A stretch of 64,000 bases of DNA from Nocardioides sp. QY071 (lineage in GTDB: Bacteria > Actinomycetota > Actinomycetes > Propionibacteriales > Nocardioidaceae): NCBI RefSeq assembly GCF_029961765.1, contig NZ_CP124681.1, positions 1,550,001-1,614,000 on the forward strand, in the 5' to 3' direction. A program made the position numbers and the translations under genes. Below, in pieces: positions 24,764 through 33,167 of this stretch. Below the pieces are notes generated by a model that searched no databases, was not told the origin of the DNA, and saw nothing but the letters and a program-made list of their open reading frames with translations. Numbering within the stretch: the stretch's first letter is position 1; each line of letters opens with the position of its first letter.

Positions 24764-27640
24764 TCAGTGCAGCGCGATCGTGACGCTGGTCCCCTTCGCG
24801 GCCGCGTCGGCGGTCGCGACCTGGTCGCCGTACTGACCAGCGGCCACAGGTCCGCCGCTGTCGGCGACGAGCTGGTCGGTGTGGCCGCCGCCGGCGCCGA
24901 TCAGGCGCTGCCGCATCGACGAGCCCACGGGCTCGGCGAAGGCCGTGGTCGTCGAGGAGCGGTCGGCCCACACGGTCACCACCCAGTTGCCGGGCGTGGC
25001 GACCAGCGGACTGTGGTGGGTGGTCGTCGCGGCCGACTCGGCGAGCCCGGCGACGGCGGCGACGGGGCCGCCCGGGTCGGTGCCCGAGTAGGCCAGCACG
25101 CTCAGCGTCGCCTTCACCGCCGTGGCACCGAAGCCGACGGTGACGTTGCGCCCCGCGTCGTCGGCCGCGGCCACCCGCTGCCAGACCACCGTCGTCATCG
25201 CGTCGGTGGCGACCGGTGCTCCGACCTGGGTCCAGCCCGCCGGCGCCGTCGGTACGACGGTCGTGGCCGCCGAGACCACGGCGACCAGGCCGTCACCGGC
25301 CTGCGCGGTCGCGGGGATCGGCGAGACGATGCTCGTCGCGTTGGTGACCTTGCCGGTCGAGTCGCGGTACCCGACCTGGCTGGTGCCGCCCTGGATATCG
25401 ACGGACTGCGTCGTGGTGCCGGTGCCTCCGCTCTCGTCGGTCACGGTCAGCGTGACCGGGTAGCTGCCCGGCGCGGCGTACACGTGGTTGGGCTGGGCGC
25501 CGGTCGCGGTGCCGCCGTCGCCGAAGGTCCACGCCCACGAGGTGATCGTGCCGTCGGGGTCGGTCGAGCCGCTGCCGTCGAAGGAGCAGGACTGGCCCGA
25601 GCAGGACGGGGTGAACGCGGCGGTCGGCACCTGGTTGGCGAGCGGTCCGAGGAACATGGTGCCGCTCGACCACACCGGGCTGGTGTCGATGCCGCTGCCG
25701 CTGACCCGGGTCCAGGCGCCACTGGTGACGCCGTCCGCGACGGGCAGGCGCCACAGCTGGTTGGTCGACATGCCGGCCCAGAGCTGACCGTCGGCGTACA
25801 CCAGGTTGCGGACGTCCTGGAGCAGGGGGAAGTTCGACGACGGGACGGTGAACTCCGCCGCCCCGACGATCAGGCTCTGCGGCGAGAACCAGCGCCAGAA
25901 CACCTTTCCCTGCAGGCTGCGGGTGTAGTAGAGCCGGCCGTCGGCGTACGCCATGCCGGTCACGTTGGACAGCTGTGCGTACACGTTGGGGACCCGGCCG
26001 CGGTAGGTCTGCGTACCGCCGCTGGTCGTCACACTGCTCCAGTACGGGTCGTTGTAGGGGTCGATCACGTTGTCCGGCCCGAACGCCGTGCCGTCGAAGG
26101 TGCGGTAGTGCAGCTTGTTGTCGGTCGAGCCGTAGACCAGCTTGGAGCCGACCATGAACGCGCCCCGCACGTTGTTCCAGCTGGCCCCGCCCGTGGTCGT
26201 GACCGTGCTCGGCGCGGTGATCGAGCTGCCCGAGAACTGGCGGGTGGTGACCGTGCTCCCCGAGAGCCGGTAGAGGCTGCGCGGCAGTACCGGGTCGGCC
26301 TGGGAGACCGGGGCCGTCCCGCCTTCCACAGGGAAGAAGGCGAGGCGGGCCCGGCGGTACTCGCCGTTGCCGATGTACTCGGTGTCACTGCCGACGTAGA
26401 CGCCGTTGTCGGTCGCCAGCAGCTCCTCGGCACCGATGCCGCGCGGGTGCCGGCCCGGGTTCCAGGTCAGCGGGATGCCGTTCTGCGGGTCGAGCGCGGC
26501 GAGCCCGGGCCGCGGCACCTGGCCGGCCTGCTCGTCGGCGCCGCTCTGGATCGCGTTCATCCACTTCTGGTGCCCGCCGACGTAGACGACGTTGTCGGCG
26601 ATCGCGACCGAGAGCAGCGAGTCCTGACCGGTCGCGGCCTGCCACGTGGGTTGCACGTCCTGCCCGGTGACCGCGGTGTCGAAGCGCGCCGCGGAGTCGC
26701 ACAGGGTGCCGTTGTAGCCGGCGCCGCTGGAGGCGATCACGAAATAGGAGCCGTCGGGGGAGTAGTCGACGTCGCGCACGTAGGAGTCGAAGGAGTTCTT
26801 GCTGCAGGCGGGTGTGTAGCGCAGCGTCTTCCAGTCGGGATCGACGTACGCGTTGTCGGCGCCGAGCCGGATCAGCACGACCTGGTCTCGGTCGAGCCCG
26901 TCGGCGTGCTTGAAGTTGCCGATCGCGACCAGCCGGCTCCCGTCGGGGCTGGCGGCCAGCTTCCCGACGCCGACCGGCGCCTTCGCCGTACCGGAGGGCC
27001 AGTTGTGGTTGGTGTCGACGGCGATCTTCAGGTACTCGTCCACGTCGCCGGTGGCCGCGTTCAGCGAGGCCAGCCCTGCCCGGGGCAGGGTCGCGACCGT
27101 CGTGAACGTGCCGGCCAGCAGCAGCCGGTCGCCCACGAGGGCGAGGTCGAGGATGCTGCCGTTGGGGCTGGGGTTCTTGAACCCCGGCACGAGCGCTCCC
27201 GTAGCGGTGCTGACCTTGATGACGTTGCGGACCTTCGTCGTACCGGCGAGCTTGAAGGTGCCCGCCACGTAGAGCGCGCTGCCGTCCGGCGACGCGACGA
27301 TCGCGGTCACGCTGCCGTCGAGCGCCGGCGCGAACACCGGGTCGATGACGCCGGTGCCGCGGTCATAGGCGAACAGGTACGGCGTCGGCAGCTGCGCGCT
27401 CGTACCCGGGTTCTGCGCGAGGGTGAACGTGCCACCCACGAAGACCCTGCTCCCGACCTCGGCGATCGCAAGCGTCCTGCCGTCCAGGATGTTGGGCGTC
27501 GTGGCCGGCACCGCCGACGGGATCAGCCGCTGGTGCGCGGGCTGTGCCTGCGCGGGTGACTGTCCCGCGCCGGCGGCGCCGAGAAGGGCGGCCACCACGG
27601 CCGCGACGAGCAGGACGATGCGAACAGGACGACTGCGCAC
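24764..27640 (-). CDS. large secreted protein with beta-propeller, PKD domain and C-terminal beta domain
   Basis: A 958-residue exported protein. The start is a Sec signal (IVLLVAAVVAALLGAAGAG, cleavage near AQA). Residues about 40-450 carry repeats ending in the form VFVGGTFT, LYVAGTFK, LLLAGTFT, VYVGGHQK, as in kelch/SMP-like propellers. A PKD domain follows (PTAAFTPSCSGQSCSFDGSGS...WAWTFGDGGTATG...HVYAAPGSYPVTLTVTD). The last ~200 residues are a Thr/Val-rich beta domain. Start GTG 27640 is chosen because the signal peptide begins there. Probably a cell-surface or extracellular binding protein; no catalytic motif seen. Confidence 0.8.
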   Translation of the reverse strand: MRSRPVRIVLLVAAVVAALLGAAGAGQSPAQAQPAHQRLIPSAVPATTPNILDGRTLAIAEVGSRVFVGGTFTLAQNPGTSAQLPTPYLFAYDRGTGVIDPVFAPALDGSVTAIVASPDGSALYVAGTFKLAGTTKVRNVIKVSTATGALVPGFKNPSPNGSILDLALVGDRLLLAGTFTTVATLPRAGLASLNAATGDVDEYLKIAVDTNHNWPSGTAKAPVGVGKLAASPDGSRLVAIGNFKHADGLDRDQVVLIRLGADNAYVDPDWKTLRYTPACSKNSFDSYVRDVDYSPDGSYFVIASSGAGYNGTLCDSAARFDTAVTGQDVQPTWQAATGQDSLLSVAIADNVVYVGGHQKWMNAIQSGADEQAGQVPRPGLAALDPQNGIPLTWNPGRHPRGIGAEELLATDNGVYVGSDTEYIGNGEYRRARLAFFPVEGGTAPVSQADPVLPRSLYRLSGSTVTTRQFSGSSITAPSTVTTTGGASWNNVRGAFMVGSKLVYGSTDNKLHYRTFDGTAFGPDNVIDPYNDPYWSSVTTSGGTQTYRGRVPNVYAQLSNVTGMAYADGRLYYTRSLQGKVFWRWFSPQSLIVGAAEFTVPSSNFPLLQDVRNLVYADGQLWAGMSTNQLWRLPVADGVTSGAWTRVSGSGIDTSPVWSSGTMFLGPLANQVPTAAFTPSCSGQSCSFDGSGSTDPDGTITSWAWTFGDGGTATGAQPNHVYAAPGSYPVTLTVTDESGGTGTTTQSVDIQGGTSQVGYRDSTGKVTNATSIVSPIPATAQAGDGLVAVVSAATTVVPTAPAGWTQVGAPVATDAMTTVVWQRVAAADDAGRNVTVGFGATAVKATLSVLAYSGTDPGGPVAAVAGLAESAATTTHHSPLVATPGNWVVTVWADRSSTTTAFAEPVGSSMRQRLIGAGGGHTDQLVADSGGPVAAGQYGDQVATADAAAKGTSVTIALH

Positions 27641-27733
27641 GGTTGGCCCCCAAGTGAGTCTGTCGAGACCACACGACGCTCGCACGTTCGCGTTGATGGC
27701 GACTCACCCATGTTGGGCATCTGACTGCACGCT

Positions 27734-27844
27734 GACCCGGCGCGAAGTGGCTCGTAGACCGCGCCGACCCGGCAGAAAGTGTCTTTTCTTGCGAGACACT
27801 TTCTGCCGGGTCAGCGGAAATCCGGGACCACTTCGTGCCGGGTC
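27734..27844. repeat. nested inverted repeats of a GACCCGGCA-AAGTG element
   Basis: Four copies: 27734-27750 and 27766-27783 forward, 27795-27812 and 27828-27844 reversed. The inner pair makes a 19-bp hairpin (loop TTTCTTGCG); the outer pair matches with one mismatch. It starts just after the ABC permease stop and fills the gap to the secreted protein gene. Confidence 0.8.
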
Positions 27845-27847
27845 GCG

Positions 27848-28666
27848 CTACTTCACCTCGGAGCGCAGCACCAGCCGGGTTCCGATGAGGAGCGGGAGCA
27901 CGATCCACAGCACCGACGTGACGCCGAGCTGCGCCCAGTCGTGGCCGGTGAGGCCGCCGTCGAAGAGCAGGAAGCGGGTCTCGTTGAGGTCGAACCAGCC
28001 GGCGTTGTCCGCCCACCACTCCTGGACCGAGGCCAGCGCGCCGGACAGGCCGGGCAGCACCAGGATGGCCACGAAGTAGCCGACGATCGCCGCGGGGGAG
28101 TTGCGGAAGAGCAGGCCCAGGGTGAGGCCGAGCAGCATGCCGAGCTCGTTGGCGAGCACGATCTGGGCGAACGTCGCGACGGAGATGTTCCAGATCGGGT
28201 CGTTGCCGGTGATCAAGGAGGTCACCAGGTTGCCGAGGGCGCCGACGCCGAGGGCGACGAGCATCGAGACCGCGCCGATGAGCAGGGTGTTGACCACCTT
28301 GGCGGCGAGCACGCGGCGACGCTGCGGGACGAGCGTGAAGGTCGTCAGGGCGGTGCGCTGACTCCACTCGCTGGTGACCGCGAGGACGCCGATGATCGGC
28401 AGGATGATCGACATCGGCGAGCCGATCGAGGCGGCGAAGTCCTCGAAGTCGAGGGTGTCGCGGTCGCCGAGGATGACGGTGAGCGTGGTCGCGATCACCG
28501 AGGTGATCACGATGCTCGCCATCAGCCAGAAGCCGGAGCGGGTGTCGAACATCTTGCGCAGCTCGACACGCTGCACCCTGCTGAACGGGGTCCGGGCCGG
28601 CACGGGACGCGTCCGCTCGGTGGTCGGTACGACGCCCGGTGCGGCGTCGATGGTCGTGGCGGTCAT
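27848..28666 (-). CDS. ABC-2 type transporter permease
   Basis: A 272-residue integral membrane protein with about six hydrophobic segments (FWLMASIVITSVIATTLTVIL, MSIILPIIGVLAVTSEWSQRT, TLLIGAVSMLVALGVGAL, IVLANELGMLLGLTLGLLF, AAIVGYFVAILVLPGLSGAL, SVLWIVLPLLIGTRLVL). The E-W-S-x-R-T motif is typical of ABC-2 permeases exporting drugs, lipids or peptides. Its ATG overlaps the stop of the ATPase gene (ATGA), so the two form one exporter. Substrate unknown. Confidence 0.88.
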   Translation of the reverse strand: MTATTIDAAPGVVPTTERTRPVPARTPFSRVQRVELRKMFDTRSGFWLMASIVITSVIATTLTVILGDRDTLDFEDFAASIGSPMSIILPIIGVLAVTSEWSQRTALTTFTLVPQRRRVLAAKVVNTLLIGAVSMLVALGVGALGNLVTSLITGNDPIWNISVATFAQIVLANELGMLLGLTLGLLFRNSPAAIVGYFVAILVLPGLSGALASVQEWWADNAGWFDLNETRFLLFDGGLTGHDWAQLGVTSVLWIVLPLLIGTRLVLRSEVK

Positions 28667-29595
28667 GCCGCTGCTCCTTGCGTGGTGGTGGCCTGCTGGT
28701 TGGTGACGGTCTCGCGCTGGCTCTCGGCGGTGAGGGCCAGGAACATCTCCTCGAGCCCGGCGCCGTCGGCGGCGCGCAGCTCGGTCACGGCGATGCCGGC
28801 GGCGAAGGCGGCCTGGCCGACACGGGTCAGGTCGGCCTCGGCGAGCACGGCGCCGCCGGAGGTGGGCCGGGCGGTGATCCCGGCGGTGACGAGCGCGCCG
28901 GCGAGGGCGTTGCCGTCGGCCGCGCGGACCAGGGTGCCGGCGCCGGCGAGCAGCTCCTCCTTGGTGCCCTGGGCGACGATCCGGCCGTTGCCGATCACGA
29001 CCAGGTCGTCGGCGATGACCTCGATCTCGTGCAGTAGGTGCGAGGAGAGCAGCACGGTGCCGCCCTGGTCGGCGAAGTCGCGCAGCAGGTCGCGCATCCA
29101 GCGGATGCCGGCCGGGTCGAGGCCGTTGGCGGGCTCGTCGAGGATGAGGACCTCGGGGTTGCCGAGCAGCGCCGTACCGATGCCCAGCCGCTGCCGCATG
29201 CCGAGCGAGTAGTTGCGGACCCTGCGGCTGGCCTCGTCCGGCGTGAGGCTGACCCGCTCGAGCATCTCGTCGACGCGGGTGCGCGGCAGGCCCATGGTGA
29301 GGGCGGCGATGGTGAGGATCTCGCGGCCGGTCCGACCCGCGTGCTGGGCCGACGCGTCCAGCAGGACGCCGACCTCGCGGCCCGGGTCGGGCAGCTCGGC
29401 GAAGCGGCGCCCGAGGACCCGGACCTCGCCGCTGCCGGGCGCGGTCAGGCCGACCATCACCCGCATGGTGGTGGACTTTCCGGCGCCGTTGGGCCCGAGG
29501 AACCCGGTGACGCGGCCGGGCGCGGCGGTGAACGACACGTCGTCGACGGCGGTGAAGCTGCCGTACGACTTGCTGAGGGACTCGACTGTGATCAT
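28663..29595 (-). CDS. ABC transporter ATP-binding protein
   Basis: A 310-residue ABC ATPase: Walker A GPNGAGKST, signature YSLGMRQRLGIG, Walker B VLILDEPANGLDP, and switch His in LLSSHLLHEIE. The C-terminal extension (residues ~215-310) is typical of DrrA/CcmA-like exporters. It is the first gene of the exporter pair, translationally coupled to the permease. The ~210 nt upstream, to 29805, carry only repeats. Confidence 0.93.
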   Translation of the reverse strand: MITVESLSKSYGSFTAVDDVSFTAAPGRVTGFLGPNGAGKSTTMRVMVGLTAPGSGEVRVLGRRFAELPDPGREVGVLLDASAQHAGRTGREILTIAALTMGLPRTRVDEMLERVSLTPDEASRRVRNYSLGMRQRLGIGTALLGNPEVLILDEPANGLDPAGIRWMRDLLRDFADQGGTVLLSSHLLHEIEVIADDLVVIGNGRIVAQGTKEELLAGAGTLVRAADGNALAGALVTAGITARPTSGGAVLAEADLTRVGQAAFAAGIAVTELRAADGAGLEEMFLALTAESQRETVTNQQATTTQGAAA

Positions 29596-29691
29596 GTCCC
29601 GAAGCCTGTCGCCGCCCGGCCCCTCGGCGCTTCGGGCAGATCCCTTGACCCGCCCCTGACCTCGACCCCGGGGCCCCTAGGGGTCCGCCGG

Positions 29692-29732
29692 GGTTTCGAG
29701 GCGGCTTCGCAAGCTCAGCCGGCACCTCAACC
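29692..29732. repeat. dispersed palindromic element, copy C
   Basis: GGTTTCGAGGCGGCTTCGCA at the start and GGCACCTCAACC at the end. Lies between the divergent ABC ATPase and DsbA-like genes, next to the GACCCC/GGGGTC inverted repeat at 29664-29685. Confidence 0.6.
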
Positions 29733-29786
29733 ACCGACTTTTCCCAGGTCCGCGCTCCGCGCCGGCCCTGGGAAGCAATCAGGGGT

Positions 29787-29807
29787 ACGACGCGTTGCAC
29801 GCGTCGT
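29787..29807. promoter_or_regulatory. perfect 9-bp inverted repeat at the DsbA-like start codon
   Basis: ACGACGCGT, TGC, ACGCGTCGT. The right arm overlaps the GTG start (29806). It could be an operator, or a hairpin that hides the ribosome start. Confidence 0.45.
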
Positions 29808-30450
29808 GCGTATCGAGATCTGGGCCGACGTCGTGTGTCCGTGGTGCTACATCGGCAAGCGCCGCCTGGAGCGGGCGCTCGCCTCGTTCGAGCACCGTGA
29901 CGAGGTCGAGGTGGTCTACCGCTCCTACGAGCTGGACCCGTTCGCGCCCGAGGTCGGCACCGAGACCACGGTGCAGGTGCTCGGCCGCAAGTTCGGTGCG
30001 GACGAGGCGGGCACCCGCGCGATGATGGCCCGTGCCGACGAGGTCGCCGCAGGGGAGGGCCTGGAGTTCGCCCACGCCGACGCGCTGCACGCGCGCACGC
30101 TCACCGCGCACCGCCTGCTCCACCTGGCTGCGGCGGTCGGGCGCCAGCACGAGCTGATGGAGCAGGTCCTCGCGGCGTACTTCACCCGCGGCGAGTCCCT
30201 CGGCGACCACGACGTGCTGCGCCGTGCGGCCGCCGCGGCCGGGCTCCCCGCCGAGCGGGTCGAGCAGGTCCTCGACAGCGACGAGTACCGCGACGAGGTG
30301 ATGGCCGACGTCGCCCAGGCCCGGGCGTACGGCTCGAGCGGTGTCCCGTTCTTCGTCCTCGACGGCCGCTTCGGCATCTCCGGCGCGCAGCCGACCGAGC
30401 TGTTCGAGCAGGCGCTCACCCAGGCGTGGGAGTCGCGCGTCACGGCCTGA
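29806..30450 (+). CDS. DsbA family oxidoreductase (FrnE-like)
   Basis: A 214-residue thioredoxin-fold protein with active site CPWC at residues 11-14 (VVCPWCYIGKRRLERAL), the inserted helical domain, and the cis-Pro segment GSSGVPFFVLDGRFGISGAQ. FrnE-type members are cytoplasmic disulfide oxidoreductases or isomerases linked with redox stress; there is no signal peptide here. GTG 29806 is chosen because the first strand (RIEIWADVV) begins immediately; the open frame upstream runs through repeats. Confidence 0.9.
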   Translation: MRIEIWADVVCPWCYIGKRRLERALASFEHRDEVEVVYRSYELDPFAPEVGTETTVQVLGRKFGADEAGTRAMMARADEVAAGEGLEFAHADALHARTLTAHRLLHLAAAVGRQHELMEQVLAAYFTRGESLGDHDVLRRAAAAAGLPAERVEQVLDSDEYRDEVMADVAQARAYGSSGVPFFVLDGRFGISGAQPTELFEQALTQAWESRVTA

Positions 30451-30453
30451 CCG

Positions 30454-30906
30454 TCACGGCAGCAGCAGGACCACCGTCTCGGCGACGCAGGCCGGCTTGG
30501 CCTCGTCCTCGATCTCGATCGTGTGGTGCACGGTGAGCTGCTTGCCGCTGGGGATGTCGACGACCTCGCCCATCCTCACGTGAAGCCGGATCCGCTTGCC
30601 GACCAGCAGCGGTGCGGGGAAGCGGACCTTGTTGACGCCGTAGTTGAGCTTGGCGCCCGGCGTACGCAGCGTGAACACCTGGCTGCCGAGCCACGGCACG
30701 AGTGACAGGGTGAGGTAGCCGTGGGCGATCGTGCCGCCGAACGGTCCCTCCTTGGCCCGCTCCAGGTCGACGTGGATCCACTGGTGGTCGCCGGTCGCGT
30801 CGGCGAACTGGTTGACCCGGCGCTGGTCGATGGTGACCCAGTCGCTGGTCCCGAGATCGGTCCCGGCGGCCTCGGTGAGCTCCTCGAACGTCGTGAACAC
30901 GCGCAT
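30454..30906 (-). CDS. MaoC family dehydratase
   Basis: A 150-residue hot-dog-fold protein with the (R)-specific enoyl-CoA hydratase-2 motif: FADATGDHQWIHVDLERAKEGPFGGTIAHGYLTLSL, where the Asp and His are the catalytic pair. It should hydrate trans-2-enoyl-CoA or act on a related thioester. The ATG at 30906 is preceded by GAAGGAG. The gene is convergent with the DsbA-like gene, the stops 3 nt apart. Confidence 0.9.
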   Translation of the reverse strand: MRVFTTFEELTEAAGTDLGTSDWVTIDQRRVNQFADATGDHQWIHVDLERAKEGPFGGTIAHGYLTLSLVPWLGSQVFTLRTPGAKLNYGVNKVRFPAPLLVGKRIRLHVRMGEVVDIPSGKQLTVHHTIEIEDEAKPACVAETVVLLLP

Positions 30907-31048
30907 GGCCTTGACTCCTTCGTCGACGGCGAACCCTGGTGCCTCGACCTTAGGACGCAACAGGTACGACGGTCAGCCACCGCCGCGCCGTCGTCTCACG
31001 TCCTGGGGTGCCACCGTCGGCGGACGCGGCAGGTGAGGACAGCCTCCA

Positions 31049-31067
31049 TTAGGCAAGGCTAACCATG
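31049..31067 (+). promoter_or_regulatory. IdeR/DtxR-like iron box
   Basis: TTAGGCAAGGCTAACCATG agrees closely with the IdeR/DtxR consensus TTAGGTTAGGCTAACCTAA (15 of 19 positions). It lies just upstream of the probable -10 box TACCCT (31072-31077) of efeU, so Fe-loaded repressor would block the promoter. Confidence 0.8.
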
Positions 31068-31086
31068 CGGAGTACCCTCGACCTTC

Positions 31087-31950
31087 GTGCTCGCCAACCT
31101 CCTGATCGGACTACGCGAAGGCCTCGAGGCCGCGCTGGTCGTCAGCATCCTGGTGGCCTACCTCGTCAAGTCGGAGCGCCGTGAGCTGCTGCCGCGGATC
31201 TGGGCGGGCGTCGGCATCGCCGTCGCGGTCGCCCTCGCCTTCGGCGCCGCCCTGACCTTCGGGCCGCGCGGCCTGACCTTCGAGGCACAGGAGGCGATCG
31301 GCGGCACCCTGTCGATCGTCGCCGTCGCGTTCGTCACCTGGATGATCTTCTGGATGTCGACCGCGGCCCGCGGTCTCGGTGCCGAGCTCCGTGGCCAGAT
31401 CGACAAAGCCGCCGAGGGCGGGCGCTGGTCGCTGGTCGTCGTCGCGATGCTCGCCGTGGGCCGTGAGGGCCTCGAGACCGCGCTCTTCCTGTGGGCGGCC
31501 ACCCAGGCCGGCACCCGCGACACCGTCGGGTCGGTGACCCCGACCTGGGAGCCCCTGGTCGGCGCGATGCTCGGCATCCTGGTCGCCGTCGCCCTCGGCT
31601 ACCTCATCTACCGGGGCGCGATCCGCCTCAACCTCACCGTGTTCTTCACCTGGACCGGCGCCTTCCTCATCCTGGTCGCCGGTGGTGTCCTGGCCTACGG
31701 CCTGCACGACCTCCAGGAGGCGGGGATCCTCCCCGGCCTGCACAACCTGGCCTTCGACGTCTCCGACGCGATCCCGCCGTCGTCCTGGTACGGCACCCTG
31801 CTCAAGGGCGTCTTCAACTTCTCGCCCGCGACGACCTGGCTCGAGGCCACCGCCTGGGTGCTGTACGTCGTCCCCGTGGGCGCACTCTTCCTCCTCCGGA
31901 CCCGCAGCACGCGTCCGGCCCGTCCCTCCCGTCAGCTTCAGGAGCACTGA
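31087..31950 (+). CDS. efeU: FTR1-family iron permease
   Basis: A 287-residue membrane protein with seven hydrophobic segments and two REGLE iron-transport motifs: GLREGLEAALVVSIL at the N-terminus and GREGLETALFLWA in the middle. It moves ferric iron across the membrane as part of EfeUOB. The GTG at 31087 is the only start that keeps the first REGLE helix; the presumed TSS is near. The stop overlaps efeO by one base (TGATG). Control by iron through the box at 31049 is likely. Confidence 0.93.
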   Translation: MLANLLIGLREGLEAALVVSILVAYLVKSERRELLPRIWAGVGIAVAVALAFGAALTFGPRGLTFEAQEAIGGTLSIVAVAFVTWMIFWMSTAARGLGAELRGQIDKAAEGGRWSLVVVAMLAVGREGLETALFLWAATQAGTRDTVGSVTPTWEPLVGAMLGILVAVALGYLIYRGAIRLNLTVFFTWTGAFLILVAGGVLAYGLHDLQEAGILPGLHNLAFDVSDAIPPSSWYGTLLKGVFNFSPATTWLEATAWVLYVVPVGALFLLRTRSTRPARPSRQLQEH

Positions 31951-33167
31951 TGATGCGTAAGACCCCCATCGCGGCGAGGACCCTCGTTGCCTCGGTGACC
32001 GCCCTGGCCGTCGTGCCGATGCTCGCCGCCTGCACCGAGAACGCCTCCTCCGGGGAGGACGGGAAGAAGGGCGGTGACGCCCGCACGCTGAGCGTCGGCT
32101 CGAGCGCCGACGCCTGCGAGCTGTCGGCGACCAAGGCTCCGGCCGGCACGCTGAGCTTCGACGTCACCAACACCGGCTCCGACGTCACCGAGTTCTACCT
32201 GCTCGGCGCCGACGGCCTGCGCATCGTCGGCGAGGTCGAGAACATCGGGCCGAACCTGACCAAGAAGCTCACCGTGAACGCCCCCGAGGGCGACTACTTC
32301 ACCGCCTGCAAGCCGGGCATGGTCGGCGAGGGCATCCGGGCCCCGTTCACCGTCACCCACTCCGAGCAGGAGCAGCAGGTCAGCGCGTCCGACCAGGAGC
32401 TGATCGACCAGGCGCAGGCCAACTACCGCGCCTACGTGCAGGACCAGTCCGCCCAGCTGCTGGAGAAGACCAAGGAGTTCGTCCAGCTCTACGAGGGCGG
32501 AAAGGACGACGAGGCCCGGGGGCTCTACCCGGTCGCCCGCGAGCACTGGGAGCGGATCGAGACCGTCGCCGAGTCCTTCGGCGACCTCGACCCCAAGACC
32601 GACGCGCGCGAAGCCGACGTCGACTTCGCCGCCGGTGAGAAGTGGGCCGGCTGGCACCGCATCGAGAAGGACCTGTGGCCGCAGGGCGCCAAGGGCTACA
32701 CCGCCCTGAAGCCCGCCGAGCGCACGACGTACGGCGACGACCTGCTCGCCAACGTCACCGAGCTCGACAAGCGGATCCAGGCCACCGGCCCCGACGCGCT
32801 GACCTACCCGATCGACGCGATCGCCAACGGCTCGATCGGCCTGCTCGAGGAGGTCGCGAACGGCAAGATCACCGGCGAGGAGGAGGCCTGGTCGCACACC
32901 GATCTGTGGGACTTCCAGGCCAACGTCGACGGCGCGCGCGTGGCCTACGAGGGCGTCCAGGGGCTGCTCGAGGCCAAGGACCCGGCCCTCGCCGAGGAGC
33001 TGACCGCGAAGTTCGACGCGCTGCAGGCGGTGCTCGACCAGTACCGCGACGGCGACGGCTTCGTGCTCTACACCGCGCTGGAGCCGGCCGACACGAAGAA
33101 GATGACCGACGCCGTCAACGCGCTGTCCGAGCCGCTCTCGAAGCTCACCGCGGCGGTGACCTCCTGA
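31950..33167 (+). CDS. efeO: iron uptake lipoprotein EfeO, cupredoxin plus M75 domain
   Basis: A 405-residue lipoprotein (lipobox MLAAC, Cys about 28). Residues ~45-130 form a cupredoxin-like domain (LSVGSSADACELSATKAPAG...EFYLLGADGLRIVGEVENI). From ~150 on it is the imelysin/M75 domain, with the HxxE motif in AREHWERIE and GWHRIEKDLWP. EfeO binds iron outside the membrane and passes it to EfeU. It starts in the efeU stop with AGGAG upstream and is coupled to efeB. Confidence 0.93.
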   Translation: MMRKTPIAARTLVASVTALAVVPMLAACTENASSGEDGKKGGDARTLSVGSSADACELSATKAPAGTLSFDVTNTGSDVTEFYLLGADGLRIVGEVENIGPNLTKKLTVNAPEGDYFTACKPGMVGEGIRAPFTVTHSEQEQQVSASDQELIDQAQANYRAYVQDQSAQLLEKTKEFVQLYEGGKDDEARGLYPVAREHWERIETVAESFGDLDPKTDAREADVDFAAGEKWAGWHRIEKDLWPQGAKGYTALKPAERTTYGDDLLANVTELDKRIQATGPDALTYPIDAIANGSIGLLEEVANGKITGEEEAWSHTDLWDFQANVDGARVAYEGVQGLLEAKDPALAEELTAKFDALQAVLDQYRDGDGFVLYTALEPADTKKMTDAVNALSEPLSKLTAAVTS

